A stretch of DNA of 64,000 nucleotides from an uncultured Agrobacterium sp. (GCA_913777615.1 CAJYTK010000004.1:124001-188000), one strand, 5' to 3'. Shown: positions 43,433-52,295, numbered from the stretch's first letter. Made by a program: numbers and translations. Notes: generated by a model not told the origin, from the letters alone.

Positions 43433-44721
43433 GCGTATGGGATTATTGGGATGAGACCGCTGCAGCGAAAGGCAATCTCCGCCTACTGGTTCCGGGCAAG
43501 GGATGGATAGCCTATGACGATCGCGAGGATAGTGATGGCAAAGTCGTCGAGCGCGGCAGCAAGGAGGGAATAGACAGCGCACTCATCAATGCTCTGTCTG
43601 CTTCGAATTTCTCCACGCTAACGGGAGCAGGTGCCTCCCTATGCGCGCGTAACGCCGCCGGGCAGCCACAGGCTCCTTCAATGCGAGATTTGTGGAACGC
43701 GGTTGCGGCGGCTGTCGGAGCGCCGGCATTCACCGCCGTTTGCGGGCGGTTTCCGAATGCCACGATCGGCGAAAACATCGAAAAGCTCCTGAGCCTTTGC
43801 AAGGTGTATCTGGAACTCAATGACGCCGCGGATGAAAACAATCAGGAAGTCGCGGCGGTCAAGGACTTCGTCTCTCAAGCAGAGTCTTGCATTCTCGCAA
43901 AAGTCGACTTCGTGAGCCAGAGCACGACATTGGCAGCGCATGAAACTTACGTCAGAAAAATCGGGCGTCGGGGCTTCCGCAAGACCCGGGGGAAGCTATT
44001 CACGACAAATTATGACCTGACAATTGAGGAGGCGGCGCGCCGTTTGCGCTTCACGGTCATAGACGGCTTTTCGCACTCACTCGACCAAGTCTATGATCGG
44101 CAGCACTTTGAACTGGACATTGTCCGGCGCGACGCGACCAAGGACGCCCCAGACTACATCCCCAACGTCTTCCAGCTTTACAAGCTTCACGGTTCGACAG
44201 ATTGGCGTCGCATCGGCGCAGAGGTCTTGCGATCCCGCGACAACACCAAAGGCAAGCCGGTCCTCATTTACCCGCGATCAAGCAAATACCAGGAGGCATT
44301 CGAGCCGCCTTACCTCGACATGATGGGGGCCTTCCAGGCAGCGCTGCGCGAACCTGATACCGCGCTCGTGGTTGCAGGTTTTGGCTTCAACGACGACCAC
44401 ATCAGCCGTCCCATTCTTTCCGCCCTCGAATCCAATCTGTCGATGCGGCTGATCATTTGCGATCCCGGCTTCATTCTCTCTGAGGCCGATCTACGTGGGG
44501 CACCTCCCGAAGGCCCGACTCATGTCATTCCGACCGGTGATCCCCATACCAACTCATTCTTGTCGAAGATTATGTCGCTTGCCGTTAGCGGCGACCCCCG
44601 CGTTCACCTCATTAACGGACGATTTGAAGACCTCGCGGTAGCGATGCCAGACCTGATTGGAGAGACCGATAGAGAGCGGCACGCGGAGCGCGTCAAGGCG
44701 CTACGCGATCCGGGGCTATGA
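43429..44721 (+). CDS. SIR2-like NADase, defence-associated
   Basis: A 430-aa protein with a bacterial SIR2 domain. The NAD-binding GAGAS lies at 66-70 (FSTLTGAGASLC). The FTTNYDLTIE motif gives the conserved Asn194, and YKLHGSTDWR gives the predicted catalytic His254. The late GFGFNDDHISRPI stretch is also typical. In anti-phage systems such domains cleave NAD+ and stop the infected cell. It starts at GTG, overlaps the small ORF by 4 bp and overlaps the HerA start by 4 bp (ATGA), so it forms a translationally coupled unit. SIR2 plus HerA is an established defence pair. Confidence 0.88.
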   Translation: MSVWDYWDETAAAKGNLRLLVPGKGWIAYDDREDSDGKVVERGSKEGIDSALINALSASNFSTLTGAGASLCARNAAGQPQAPSMRDLWNAVAAAVGAPAFTAVCGRFPNATIGENIEKLLSLCKVYLELNDAADENNQEVAAVKDFVSQAESCILAKVDFVSQSTTLAAHETYVRKIGRRGFRKTRGKLFTTNYDLTIEEAARRLRFTVIDGFSHSLDQVYDRQHFELDIVRRDATKDAPDYIPNVFQLYKLHGSTDWRRIGAEVLRSRDNTKGKPVLIYPRSSKYQEAFEPPYLDMMGAFQAALREPDTALVVAGFGFNDDHISRPILSALESNLSMRLIICDPGFILSEADLRGAPPEGPTHVIPTGDPHTNSFLSKIMSLAVSGDPRVHLINGRFEDLAVAMPDLIGETDRERHAERVKALRDPGL

Positions 44722-46466
44722 CAATGGTGACGAGGAGCCCAGTTGATCCTGACAAATACATAGGCACTGTCACTCTGGTAAATGCCAGCCAGGTCCAGGC
44801 CAATCTTCCCCTTGCAAGTGCCCAGCCAGAACGACGCGCGCTTTCTCGGGGAGCGGTCGGCGATTTCGTGTTCATCGATTGCGAACGCGTCAAACTATTG
44901 GGGCGGATTACGGAAGTAAGAATTCCGGACGCCGAGCGCCTGTCTGTCGAACCCCGCCTCGGCGCTCCGGTCACGCCAAATCCTATTGGACGCATTCAGT
45001 TGCTCTCAACTGTGACCGATGGCGATACAAAGCTTGCTCGCGGGATCAACATCTTTCCCAAGATTGGAGACGGGGTCTTCCTCGCGAGTGCGGACATTCT
45101 CGCACAAATGATCGGTAGGAGCGCCACCAAAGCCGGTGAAATCAACGTGCCTGTCGGCATGATCGAGGCCGGTGGCCAAGGCGTCACAATCGAATTACCA
45201 CCGGAAAAACTATTTGGTCGTCACTGTGGCATCTTCGGTGCCACAGGCGGTGGAAAGAGTTGGACGATCGCCGGCCTTGTAGAGCAGATTAAGGCACAGA
45301 GCGGGAAAGCGATCATCTTTGATCCGACTGGCGAGTTTTGCGACATGGCGAGCGTAGACACGGTCTTCGCGTTCGAAGCCGATGTCCCGGATACGCAGCA
45401 TGTTCATTTCCCCTATACCGAAACCACCGAGGACGACCTTTTTTCGTTATTTCGACCGTCAGGACAGAGCCAAGGGCCGAAGCTCCGCGACGCTATCAAG
45501 AGTCTGAAACTCGTACGTGCTGTCGAACATGCAATGCCCGCCGGATTGCACGTCCAGAATGGCGTTCTGGAGAAAGCCGGTCGGCAGCGTGGCCCATTCT
45601 TCGGCGCACTTCAGGCCAACGCCGCCGCTCTCCACACTACGAAATGCGATTTTGACATCACGAAGTTGTCCGAGCAGATCAAGCAGGAGTGCGTCTGGGG
45701 GAATGCCACGAACAATCCGGCGAACTTTGGCGGGACAGACAACAATGCCGCCAGCTACTGTGAATCGCTTTCGTCTCGAATAGCGACGCTGATCAATTCT
45801 CGCGAGCTTGAATGCCTGTTCCAAACGAATGGCACCTCACTTGTCGATGAAGTCGCTAGCTTTCTGGATGACAACGAACGCGATGTTGCCCTGATATCGT
45901 TTAAGGAAGTTAGGTTCGAGCACAGTACCCGCGAATTGCTGTTAAACATTATTGGGCGATATCTTCTCGGCCTCGCTCGCGAAGGCCGCTTTAGGGACAC
46001 CCCGATCATCGTTTTTCTGGACGAAGCGCATCAGTTCCTTGGCCGGACCATCGGCGATGAGTACGGGAGCGTCCGTCTCGATTCATTTGGCTTGATCGCC
46101 AAGGAGGGGCGCAAATATGGCCTGACAACCGTGCTGGCCACGCAGCGCCCGCGCGACATTCCCCAGGATGTATTGAGCCAGCTCGGCACGCTGATCGTTC
46201 ATCGCCTTACGAACGAACAGGACCGCAGCACAGTCGAACACGCCTGTGGCGACCTCGACCGTGCCGCCACTCAGTTCATTCCAATGCTAGCTCCCGGCGA
46301 AGCGATCATCATCGGCCCGGACTTGCCCACACCTTTGCCTTTGCGCATTCTACGGCCAAAATCACCGCCGGATTCGAAGGGACCCCAATTTCAGTCCCAT
46401 TGGAAAGAGCGTTATCAGCAACGCCTCGCACAAGCGGGACCGGTGAATGCAGGTGATGACTTGTAG
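44718..46466 (+). CDS. HerA/FtsK-type ATPase partner of SIR2
   Basis: A 582-aa protein. An N-terminal HAS-barrel region (about 1-155) precedes a RecA-like core with Walker A GATGGGKS (174-181), Walker B and DEAH at IIVFLDEAHQF (430-440), and a later sensor/arginine-finger-type segment (LATQRPRDIPQDVLSQLGT, HRLTNEQDR). HerA proteins form hexamers that grip DNA; with SIR2 they form a large complex that degrades NAD+ on phage infection. The ATG overlaps the SIR2 stop. The last gene of the 9-kb block. Confidence 0.88.
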   Translation: MTMVTRSPVDPDKYIGTVTLVNASQVQANLPLASAQPERRALSRGAVGDFVFIDCERVKLLGRITEVRIPDAERLSVEPRLGAPVTPNPIGRIQLLSTVTDGDTKLARGINIFPKIGDGVFLASADILAQMIGRSATKAGEINVPVGMIEAGGQGVTIELPPEKLFGRHCGIFGATGGGKSWTIAGLVEQIKAQSGKAIIFDPTGEFCDMASVDTVFAFEADVPDTQHVHFPYTETTEDDLFSLFRPSGQSQGPKLRDAIKSLKLVRAVEHAMPAGLHVQNGVLEKAGRQRGPFFGALQANAAALHTTKCDFDITKLSEQIKQECVWGNATNNPANFGGTDNNAASYCESLSSRIATLINSRELECLFQTNGTSLVDEVASFLDDNERDVALISFKEVRFEHSTRELLLNIIGRYLLGLAREGRFRDTPIIVFLDEAHQFLGRTIGDEYGSVRLDSFGLIAKEGRKYGLTTVLATQRPRDIPQDVLSQLGTLIVHRLTNEQDRSTVEHACGDLDRAATQFIPMLAPGEAIIIGPDLPTPLPLRILRPKSPPDSKGPQFQSHWKERYQQRLAQAGPVNAGDDL

Positions 46467-46580
46467 GCACTACACTACTTGCCGCCGGTGAAATTCGGTT
46501 CAACTCTTCTCTTGTAGTCACTTAATTCCGAGTGACCTTCGGTTGCCAGCCATGCGCGTGTGAACACGCGCAGCAGGCCA

Positions 46581-46597
46581 AGGGGGCGCTGCCCCCT
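46581..46597. other. Candidate oriT-type inverted repeat upstream of the mobilisation genes
   Basis: A 7-bp inverted repeat with a 3-nt loop (AGGGGGC-GCT-GCCCCCT) lies 26 bp before the MobC-like start, followed by GTGGAACCCCCAGGAG. G/C-rich repeats directly upstream of mob genes often mark the relaxase nick region. The nick site itself is not identified. Confidence 0.4.
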
Positions 46598-46623
46598 GTG
46601 GAACCCCCAGGAGAGACACAGCG

Positions 46624-46908
46624 ATGAAAGATTCATCGATACGGTTCAGGATTTCGGAGGCCGAGAAGGGCCGCATTGAAGATTTCAGTCAACGGATCGG
46701 CAGTCCTGTTTCCGAGATTCTGCGCCGAGCTGCAGCCGACGCCGTTCGCGGCGAGGTCCCGGGCAACCGACTCCGACGAGCCTGCGCTGATGTCCGCCGT
46801 TCCGCGAATCGTCTGCTCGACGTCATGAATTCAACGCCAATCGATGCTCGCCATCTCCATGGCGAAGTCGCACGGACAGCCGCGCAAGAGCTGATCCAAT
46901 GCAAATGA
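46624..46908 (+). CDS. MobC-like relaxosome accessory protein
   Basis: A 94-aa protein with a ribbon-helix-helix-like N-terminus (SIRFRISEAEKGRIEDFSQRIG, SPVSEILRRAA), as in MobC and other plasmid mobilisation proteins that bind oriT. A good AGGAGA site precedes the ATG. Its stop overlaps the relaxase start as ATGA, a standard mob arrangement. Confidence 0.7.
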   Translation: MKDSSIRFRISEAEKGRIEDFSQRIGSPVSEILRRAAADAVRGEVPGNRLRRACADVRRSANRLLDVMNSTPIDARHLHGEVARTAAQELIQCK

Positions 46909-48443
46909 TAATCAAAGGGCTGCGCATTCGTTCAAAATCGGGCATCAATCGGCTAATACGGCACCTAAGGAATGGTGACGACAACGAGACGATTGCGTTT
47001 CTCCGAGGCACCGCGTCGGATATTCAGGACATGCACAGCGACGCCCTTTTCAAGGGGGCAGCCTATTCTGTGCGGCACTGGATTGTAGCGCCGCACGCGA
47101 TGATGGACAGGCCGCAGATGCGACGAGTCCTCGATATGATCGCCAAGGAGTTCGAGTTCGACGCCGACCGTGCTGTCGTGGTTGAACATCGCAAGAGACG
47201 CTCCACCCAAGACGCCACCGAGCTTCATTGGCATGTGCTCGTCGGCGAAGTGGACCCGGTGACCGGTTGTGTCCTGAAATCTTCGTTTGATCGGGTGGTG
47301 CACGAGCTGGTGGCGAGAGCGAGCGAATATGCATTTGGCCATCCGTTCGTCGCAGGCAAACACACCCATACGGTCATCAAGGGCCTACGCAAGCGAGGAA
47401 TGACTTGTGCTGCCGATGGTCTGGAGCGGACATTGCTTCTGATGCCCCCTATCCCAGCGGAGGCGTTCACTCATGCTCAACACCAGGAGAAAAAGCGTCT
47501 TGGATTAGACCTGCCCGCGCTGCGTCAGATCGTAAGAGACGCTACGAGTGACGGGACATCGCGAGCCGGTCTTGTAGAGGCGCTATCGGCTGCGGGATTG
47601 GAGGTCAAAGCAGGGGACAAGCCGGGAACTTGGATCGTCGTAAACACTGCCGACGGCATCCTGGTGGGCGCACTGCATAGGCTGGCAGGCCGACGGAAGT
47701 CAGAGGTTGATATGCTGATGGAACCCGCTGTTTCGACTTTACCGATCCAGAAGCCGCCGACCAGCAAGGACCATTCGATTTCACAGGAGCTCAAAGAAAG
47801 CAGGGCTCCAGATTTCACTGTTCCGCTGCAACCGACGCAGCCAGAGCGGCCTACCGTTGCGAGGTCCTCATTTGCCCAAGTAGCCGAGGAACTCGCCGTT
47901 ATGGAAAACAAGGCATCTAATGACCTATTGACGTCGTTTCCGGTCTTCAAACCTACGCCAGCGGTTAAGCAGATAAAGGAAGAACTCAGAGATGCGAACG
48001 GGAAGCTGAAGGCTACACGGGACCGTCGTTGGGACATCCACGAACAGCTCTCGAAAGCCCCCCGTGTGCAGTGGTGGTGTTACGCCATCGGATTGGCGGC
48101 CCGCCGCCGCCGGAGAATACAAGACCTCGAACGGGCATTGATCGTCGCCGAGAAGGAAAAGCAGCGGCTGCAAATAAGCGTCTCAGGAAGGGAGTCAGCG
48201 CTACATCGTGAAGAAACGCGGGCTAAGGAGCTTCATGCCGAGCAGGTCCGAGATGTGAGCCGGAAGCATAAGAGCGCTCGTGAAATCCTAGAGCGCATCG
48301 ACCGAATTCGAACCATGATTAGCGAAGACCCGGCGTTGGCCGACAAGGGTGTCGCTCATCTCATGTCGGTTGCGGAAATGAGGCTTGGAAGGTGGACATC
48401 ACCGGAGCAATTCACAGACCTCGTGTCTGCGAAGCAGCCGTGA
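46905..48443 (+). CDS. Relaxase / mobilisation nuclease (HUH type)
   Basis: A 512-aa protein. The N-terminal third shows a motif-1-like strand (AAYSVRHWIVAP, about residues 52-63) and a HUH motif in ATELHWHVLVGEVDP with His-Trp-His at about 108-110. Basic and helical regions follow, with a coiled-coil-like end (EKEKQRLQISVSG, REETRAKELHAEQ). It would nick oriT and lead the strand into a recipient. The ATG at 46905 is preferred over 46899 because it overlaps the MobC stop (ATGA). The MOB family was not determined. Confidence 0.75.
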   Translation: MIIKGLRIRSKSGINRLIRHLRNGDDNETIAFLRGTASDIQDMHSDALFKGAAYSVRHWIVAPHAMMDRPQMRRVLDMIAKEFEFDADRAVVVEHRKRRSTQDATELHWHVLVGEVDPVTGCVLKSSFDRVVHELVARASEYAFGHPFVAGKHTHTVIKGLRKRGMTCAADGLERTLLLMPPIPAEAFTHAQHQEKKRLGLDLPALRQIVRDATSDGTSRAGLVEALSAAGLEVKAGDKPGTWIVVNTADGILVGALHRLAGRRKSEVDMLMEPAVSTLPIQKPPTSKDHSISQELKESRAPDFTVPLQPTQPERPTVARSSFAQVAEELAVMENKASNDLLTSFPVFKPTPAVKQIKEELRDANGKLKATRDRRWDIHEQLSKAPRVQWWCYAIGLAARRRRRIQDLERALIVAEKEKQRLQISVSGRESALHREETRAKELHAEQVRDVSRKHKSAREILERIDRIRTMISEDPALADKGVAHLMSVAEMRLGRWTSPEQFTDLVSAKQP

Positions 48444-48629
48444 ATAAGGTGCCCCGCCGGCTAATAGCGCGTTGTTCACTAGAACGGTGACCACAGTTTC
48501 CTATGGTTGCCTCCTAGCCGTAGTAAAGTGCGCCAGTAATCTCCTGCTGATTTTTAAGTTTTTGATTTTTCAATGAATTATTTGTTGCAACACGCGAGCT
48601 TTGGACTCACCATTTTCTCATAAACCCGC

Positions 48630-48881
48630 ATGGCGGCAGAGAACATGGAAATTGACTCGATAAAGAATGAAGACACGCTTACCGGCAAGAACTCGTCAGG
48701 TCCCGGGGGCGCGCGAAAGCAGATCAGCAAGGCCGACATTGCACGTCTGGCAGATATTGCGAAGCGTGAGCAGGTCGTGGTGGAGATGGAGTTCGGCGGA
48801 CGTATTGTTCGAGTGTCTCCGATGCCGCTAGGCGACTATGGTGGTGTTTCGCATACCAGACGCGGAGGAGTTGTGCTATGA
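48630..48881 (+). CDS. Small protein coupled to the integrase, possible excisionase
   Basis: An 83-aa protein (MAAENMEIDSIKNED...) with a helical middle (SKADIARLADIAKREQ) and a basic patch near its end. Its stop overlaps the integrase start as ATGA. A second ATG at 48645 is possible. Excisionases and other recombination directionality factors are small proteins encoded next to integrases, so that role is suggested by place and size only. Confidence 0.5.
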   Translation: MAAENMEIDSIKNEDTLTGKNSSGPGGARKQISKADIARLADIAKREQVVVEMEFGGRIVRVSPMPLGDYGGVSHTRRGGVVL

Positions 48882-49984
48882 GCGTATCCATGCCCAGAAA
48901 ACTACCTCTCCATGTCGTTAAAGAAGTCACAAGGCACGGCAAGATCGTCTTCTATTTCCGAATCGGAAAGGGCGACCGTATTCGGCTGCCCGGAATTCCC
49001 GGTTCCAAGGAATTTAAGAAGGCATATCAGGCAGCTCTGCTAGGCCAGAGGATCGCACACGTCGAGACGACGACCATCGCCCGGTCTCTACAATGGCTCG
49101 TCCAGCAGTACATGGAGAGCGCCGAGTGGAGTGGGCTGAGTGTTGCTACTCGAAAGCAGCGCGGTCTCTTCTACAGGCAAGTTATTGACGCCAGTGGAAA
49201 AGTGGATTGCAGGGCGGTCACAAAGGCCGACGTTCAGAATGCCATGGAACGAAGGAAGTCGACGCCAGCACTCGCAAACAATTTCAAGAAGTCGCTGTCG
49301 GCTTTGTTCAAATGGGGCTTGGATCATAGCCACGTTAGCGTTGACCCCACGGCGGGTGTGAAGCGGTTGAAAACGCTAAACACCGACGGCTTTCCCATCT
49401 GGACACTCGAAGACATCAATAATTTTACGAAGCGCTGGCCGTTGGGAACCCGCGAGCGTTTGGCTTTCGAGCTTATCGTGGCGTCGGGTCTACGGCGATC
49501 AGACGCCGTCCGCGCCGGTCGTCAGCATCTGACTGACGACGTCTTGAAGATCAAAACCCAGAAAACGAACACTCAGGTGACGGTCGAGTTCTCACCACGA
49601 GTTCTGGACCTAATTGAGCAGACCCAAACTGGGGATTTTGCGTTCATTGTGGGTAAGAAAGGCCTTCCCCTGACAAAGGAGTCCTTTGGGAACTGGTTCC
49701 GTGACACCTGCCGAGCCGCTGGAGTCGAAAAAAGTGCCCATGGACTGCGAAAATTTAGCGCCACACTCGCGGCAGAAGCAGGTGCTACTAGCCACCAGCT
49801 CATGGCGCAGTTCGGCTGGGTCAATGTTAAGCAAGCCGAAGTATACACCAAGGGAGCCGATAGGGCGCTCCTCGGGAAGGCGTCTTCGCGACTTGTCGAA
49901 GAACAGATCAGGACGAAACTTTCCCCGCACCTAGTTTCCGGTGAGGGAAATATGACGAAAAACCCTTTGAAATCAAACGGATGA
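48878..49984 (+). CDS. Tyrosine-type site-specific integrase
   Basis: A 368-aa phage-type integrase. A SAM-like N-terminal core-binding region (QWLVQQYMESAEW to FKWGLDH) precedes the catalytic domain. The catalytic set is visible: Arg206 in ASGLRRSDA, the HGLRK box (His288, Arg291), Trp314 in FGWVNV, and the nucleophile Tyr323 in AEVYTKG. The gene ends 8 bp before the right attachment repeat, so it is almost certainly the enzyme that inserted this element into the tRNA gene. Confidence 0.93.
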   Translation: MSVSMPRKLPLHVVKEVTRHGKIVFYFRIGKGDRIRLPGIPGSKEFKKAYQAALLGQRIAHVETTTIARSLQWLVQQYMESAEWSGLSVATRKQRGLFYRQVIDASGKVDCRAVTKADVQNAMERRKSTPALANNFKKSLSALFKWGLDHSHVSVDPTAGVKRLKTLNTDGFPIWTLEDINNFTKRWPLGTRERLAFELIVASGLRRSDAVRAGRQHLTDDVLKIKTQKTNTQVTVEFSPRVLDLIEQTQTGDFAFIVGKKGLPLTKESFGNWFRDTCRAAGVEKSAHGLRKFSATLAAEAGATSHQLMAQFGWVNVKQAEVYTKGADRALLGKASSRLVEEQIRTKLSPHLVSGEGNMTKNPLKSNG

Positions 49985-49992
49985 AAAGTGAG

Positions 49993-50007
49993 TGGTGGGC
50001 CCGGAGG
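49993..50007. repeat. Right attachment repeat (15 bp), inside the tRNA 3' end
   Basis: Identical to 31218-31232. On the minus strand it reads as the last 15 nt of the tRNA, including the encoded CCA, so the insertion rebuilt a complete tRNA gene. Confidence 0.9.
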
Positions 50008-50068
50008 GACTCGAACCCCCAACCAAGCGGTTATGAGCCGCCGGCTCTAACCATTGAGCTACAGGCCC
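49993..50068 (-). tRNA. tRNA-Ile (anticodon CAT, tRNA-Ile2 type)
   Basis: A 76-nt gene with encoded CCA. The acceptor arms GGGCCTG and CGGGCCC pair with one G-U. A standard T-loop TTCGAGT and D-loop (AGCTCAATGG) are present, and the anticodon loop is CTCATAA (CAT). The body is close to E. coli tRNA-Ile2, whose C34 becomes lysidine to read AUA, rather than to a methionine tRNA. It is the integration target of the element. Confidence 0.9.
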
Positions 50069-50248
50069 TTCGATGCAAAACGCGTCGATGCGCAGGGCTG
50101 CAATGGTTCAGCCTGTGCGTGGGTTTCGCTCTAACGTAATTTTTCCGGTGCGACAAGCCGTTGAAAATAGGCTCACACAATCTATGCCGTAATAGTCTCA
50201 TAATCTAAAGCCATAGGATGTAGTGGGACATCAACAGAGGAAATTTTC

Positions 50249-50983
50249 ATGGTATCCAGACTGGCTCGCTCGATTGCCATCGGCACCTTCACTCTTGCTG
50301 CCGCTGCACCTCTTGCAGCCCTCGCGCAAGAAACAAAGCCACGCGAAGCGACGATTACGGTTTCCGGCGAAGGAAACGCCTCCACCGCTCCGGACATGGC
50401 TGTCCTCTCCTTCAGCGTCTTGAAACAGGCGCAAACGGCTGCCGAGGCGATGAGCGAAAACAACAAAGCGATGACCGAGGTACAAGCGGCGCTGAAAAAG
50501 GCTGGCATTGCCGACCGCGATCTGCAGACCACCAACTTCTCGGTTCAGCCGGTCTACAAGCAGTTCGAGCCGAAAGACGGGGTCTATATCCCGCCGGAAA
50601 TCACCGGATACCAGGTAACGAATGGGCTGACGGTTCGTGTGCGCGACCTGACGAAGCTTGGCGATATCCTCGACAGCTCCGTGAAGCTCGGCATCAACCA
50701 GGGCGGTGATATCACCTTCACCAACGACAACCCGGAAGCGGTCTTCACCGACGCACGCAAGAAGGCGGTGGAGAACGCCGTCGCCAAAGCAAAGACGCTG
50801 GCCGAAGCAGCCGGTGTGAAGGTCGGACGCGTTCTCGAGATCAGCGAGAACAGCCCTCGCCCGCTGGCTGTCCCTGCGCCGATGATGCGCGCTACCATGC
50901 AGAAGGAAGACAGCGTGCCGATTGCCGCAGGCGAAAATACCTATGTCATCAACGTCAATGTGACATTCGCTATCGAGCAGTAA
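50249..50983 (+). CDS. SIMPL (DUF541) domain periplasmic protein
   Basis: A 244-aa secreted protein. It has a signal peptide (RSIAIGTFTLAAAAPLAALAQET, cleavage near residue 26). It carries the DUF541 pattern: TITVSGEGNASTAPDMAVLSFSV, QAALKKAGIADRDLQTTNFSVQP and a YQVTNGLTVRVRDLTKLGDILD repeat. Members such as YggE help with oxidative-stress resistance by unknown means. A strong terminator follows. Confidence 0.85.
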   Translation: MVSRLARSIAIGTFTLAAAAPLAALAQETKPREATITVSGEGNASTAPDMAVLSFSVLKQAQTAAEAMSENNKAMTEVQAALKKAGIADRDLQTTNFSVQPVYKQFEPKDGVYIPPEITGYQVTNGLTVRVRDLTKLGDILDSSVKLGINQGGDITFTNDNPEAVFTDARKKAVENAVAKAKTLAEAAGVKVGRVLEISENSPRPLAVPAPMMRATMQKEDSVPIAAGENTYVINVNVTFAIEQ

Positions 50984-50989
50984 AACAGA

Positions 50990-51016
50990 AAGGGCGCGTC
51001 TTCCGAGCGCGCCCTT
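50990..51016 (+). terminator. Terminator hairpin after the SIMPL gene
   Basis: A 9-bp perfect stem (AAGGGCGCG / CGCGCCCTT) with a 9-nt loop, 7 bp after the stop. No long T-run, so it may be bidirectional or partly rho-dependent. Confidence 0.6.
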
Positions 51017-51054
51017 CCCCAATCTCGATGCTGAAATATCGGTCAAAACAAAAG

Positions 51055-51082
51055 TGCCCCCGCCATTCTCATGACGGGGGCA
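51055..51082 (-). terminator. Rho-independent terminator for the leftward small secreted protein gene
   Basis: An 8-bp stem (TGCCCCCG / CGGGGGCA) with a 12-nt loop. On the minus strand it is followed by CTTTTGTTTT, a good T-run. Confidence 0.75.
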
Positions 51083-51110
51083 TTGTTCTGATCGAATCAG
51101 CGATCAGGAA

Positions 51111-51455
51111 TTAGCGGCGGATGACCGGGCATCCACGAACATTGGCAAACACGACGCGGTCGCGGCCGTAGCGATCGAAGCCGGCGACAACGACGCGGCG
51201 CGGCGAAACATCGACAACGCGAGCGCGACGAATGCCCATGCGGCTTGCCTTCTCTTCCGCAAGCCATGGCGAGCAGCGATCGCGACCGCGATCCGGACGA
51301 CCCCAGCCTGGGGCTCCATGCCCACCGTGACGATAGCCATCTTGAACGTAGATACCATAGCGGACACCATCCGCAGAGGCGCTGGAGGCTGTGGCCGCTA
51401 GACCGCCAAGCGCAATCAGCGCTGCCAAACCTGCTTTTACAAAGTTGCCAATCAT
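51111..51455 (-). CDS. Small secreted protein of unknown function
   Basis: A 114-aa protein with a signal peptide (MIGNFVKAGLAALIALGG..., ASSASADG). The mature part is rich in Gly, Arg and His (YRHGGHGAPGWGRPDRG) and has two Cys. ATG 51455 has GGAGCAAG upstream; the longer frame to 51524 lacks support. No named family is recognised. Confidence 0.7.
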   Translation of the reverse strand: MIGNFVKAGLAALIALGGLAATASSASADGVRYGIYVQDGYRHGGHGAPGWGRPDRGRDRCSPWLAEEKASRMGIRRARVVDVSPRRVVVAGFDRYGRDRVVFANVRGCPVIRR

Positions 51456-51576
51456 GGGACTTGCTCCATTTCTAAACCCTGAGGTCCGGCACGCTCGCCC
51501 GACCGATGAGGAGAAACTAATCAATGGCGGCTGAACGTTATCAGAACCGGCTATTCACCCATGGTTCAGCAAATCC

Positions 51577-51999
51577 TCATGTAGAAATATGCAAGACCAC
51601 CTCGCGCCGGTGCGGGCGATCCCTGTGTTCGAAAAGATAAAGACCCTGCCATGTGCCAAGCACCAACCGCCCGGATGCCACGGGAATGCCGATGGAAACT
51701 TGCGTCAGCGCCGCTTTGATATGCGCAGGCATATCGTCTGGCCCTTCCATCGTATGAGCGACCCAGCTCATCGCCGGATCGCTGGAGGGTGGCACGAGGT
51801 GGGAGAAGAACATCTTCAGATCGCGCCGCACATCTGGATCGGCATTCTCCTGGATGATCAGCGAACATGACGTGTGCCGAACGAAGACGGTCAAGAGCCC
51901 TTCATCGAGCCCGGCGCCCCAAACGAATTGCGCGGCTTCATCGGTAAACTCGTAGAGACCCTGTCCCCGTGTTGAAAGCTCGATCATTTTCTGTGGCAT
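51577..51999 (-). CDS. YjbQ family protein
   Basis: A 140-aa protein of the YjbQ/secondary thiamine-phosphate synthase family. HTSCSLIIQENADPDVRRDL is the family's signature, with GRLVLGTWQGLYLFEHRDRPHRREV near the end. Some members have weak thiamine phosphate synthase activity; the physiological role is unsettled. Monocistronic in appearance. Confidence 0.88.
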   Translation of the reverse strand: MPQKMIELSTRGQGLYEFTDEAAQFVWGAGLDEGLLTVFVRHTSCSLIIQENADPDVRRDLKMFFSHLVPPSSDPAMSWVAHTMEGPDDMPAHIKAALTQVSIGIPVASGRLVLGTWQGLYLFEHRDRPHRREVVLHIST

Positions 52000-52295
52000 T
52001 ATCGTTTATCCTGTCGGAACCAAAGTAAAGGCGCGGCGTTATTATGAACTATGGGGCAAAGTCTGCGCGTGATGTGCGCACTCCACCACGAACGAGACGA
52101 TCTATGAAATGCCTTGCAAGCGCAGAAGAACTTGGAATATGCAAATCCTACGAAATGCAAGACAGCTGCTCCGGCATTTTTGCACCCTCTTTTGAAAAAA
52201 GAGAGACAACCCGTTACTTCGGCCTGACTCAATCTTCGAACCGAAGTGCGGTCTACCAGCAGTTCACTACAACACTGCGCTCGGAACACTGACTC

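Larger units (their letters stand above)
31218..50007. mobile_element. Integrative mobilizable element in tRNA-Ile(CAT), about 18.8 kb
   Basis: The element is bounded by identical 15-bp repeats (31218-31232 and 49993-50007) that equal the last 15 nt of a tRNA gene lying just beyond the right end. A tyrosine recombinase gene ends 8 bp from the right repeat, the classic arrangement for tRNA-targeted islands. Inside are a relaxase and MobC-like gene but no visible type IV secretion genes, which implies mobilisation by a helper. The left half (to about 37 kb) reads visibly more A/T-rich than the right, so the element looks mosaic. Cargo genes are mostly of defence type. Confidence 0.9.

Noticed and set aside
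52044-52292. 82-codon plus-strand frame just upstream of the phytochrome gene
   Set aside because: No clear ribosome site or known content; possible but unsupported.
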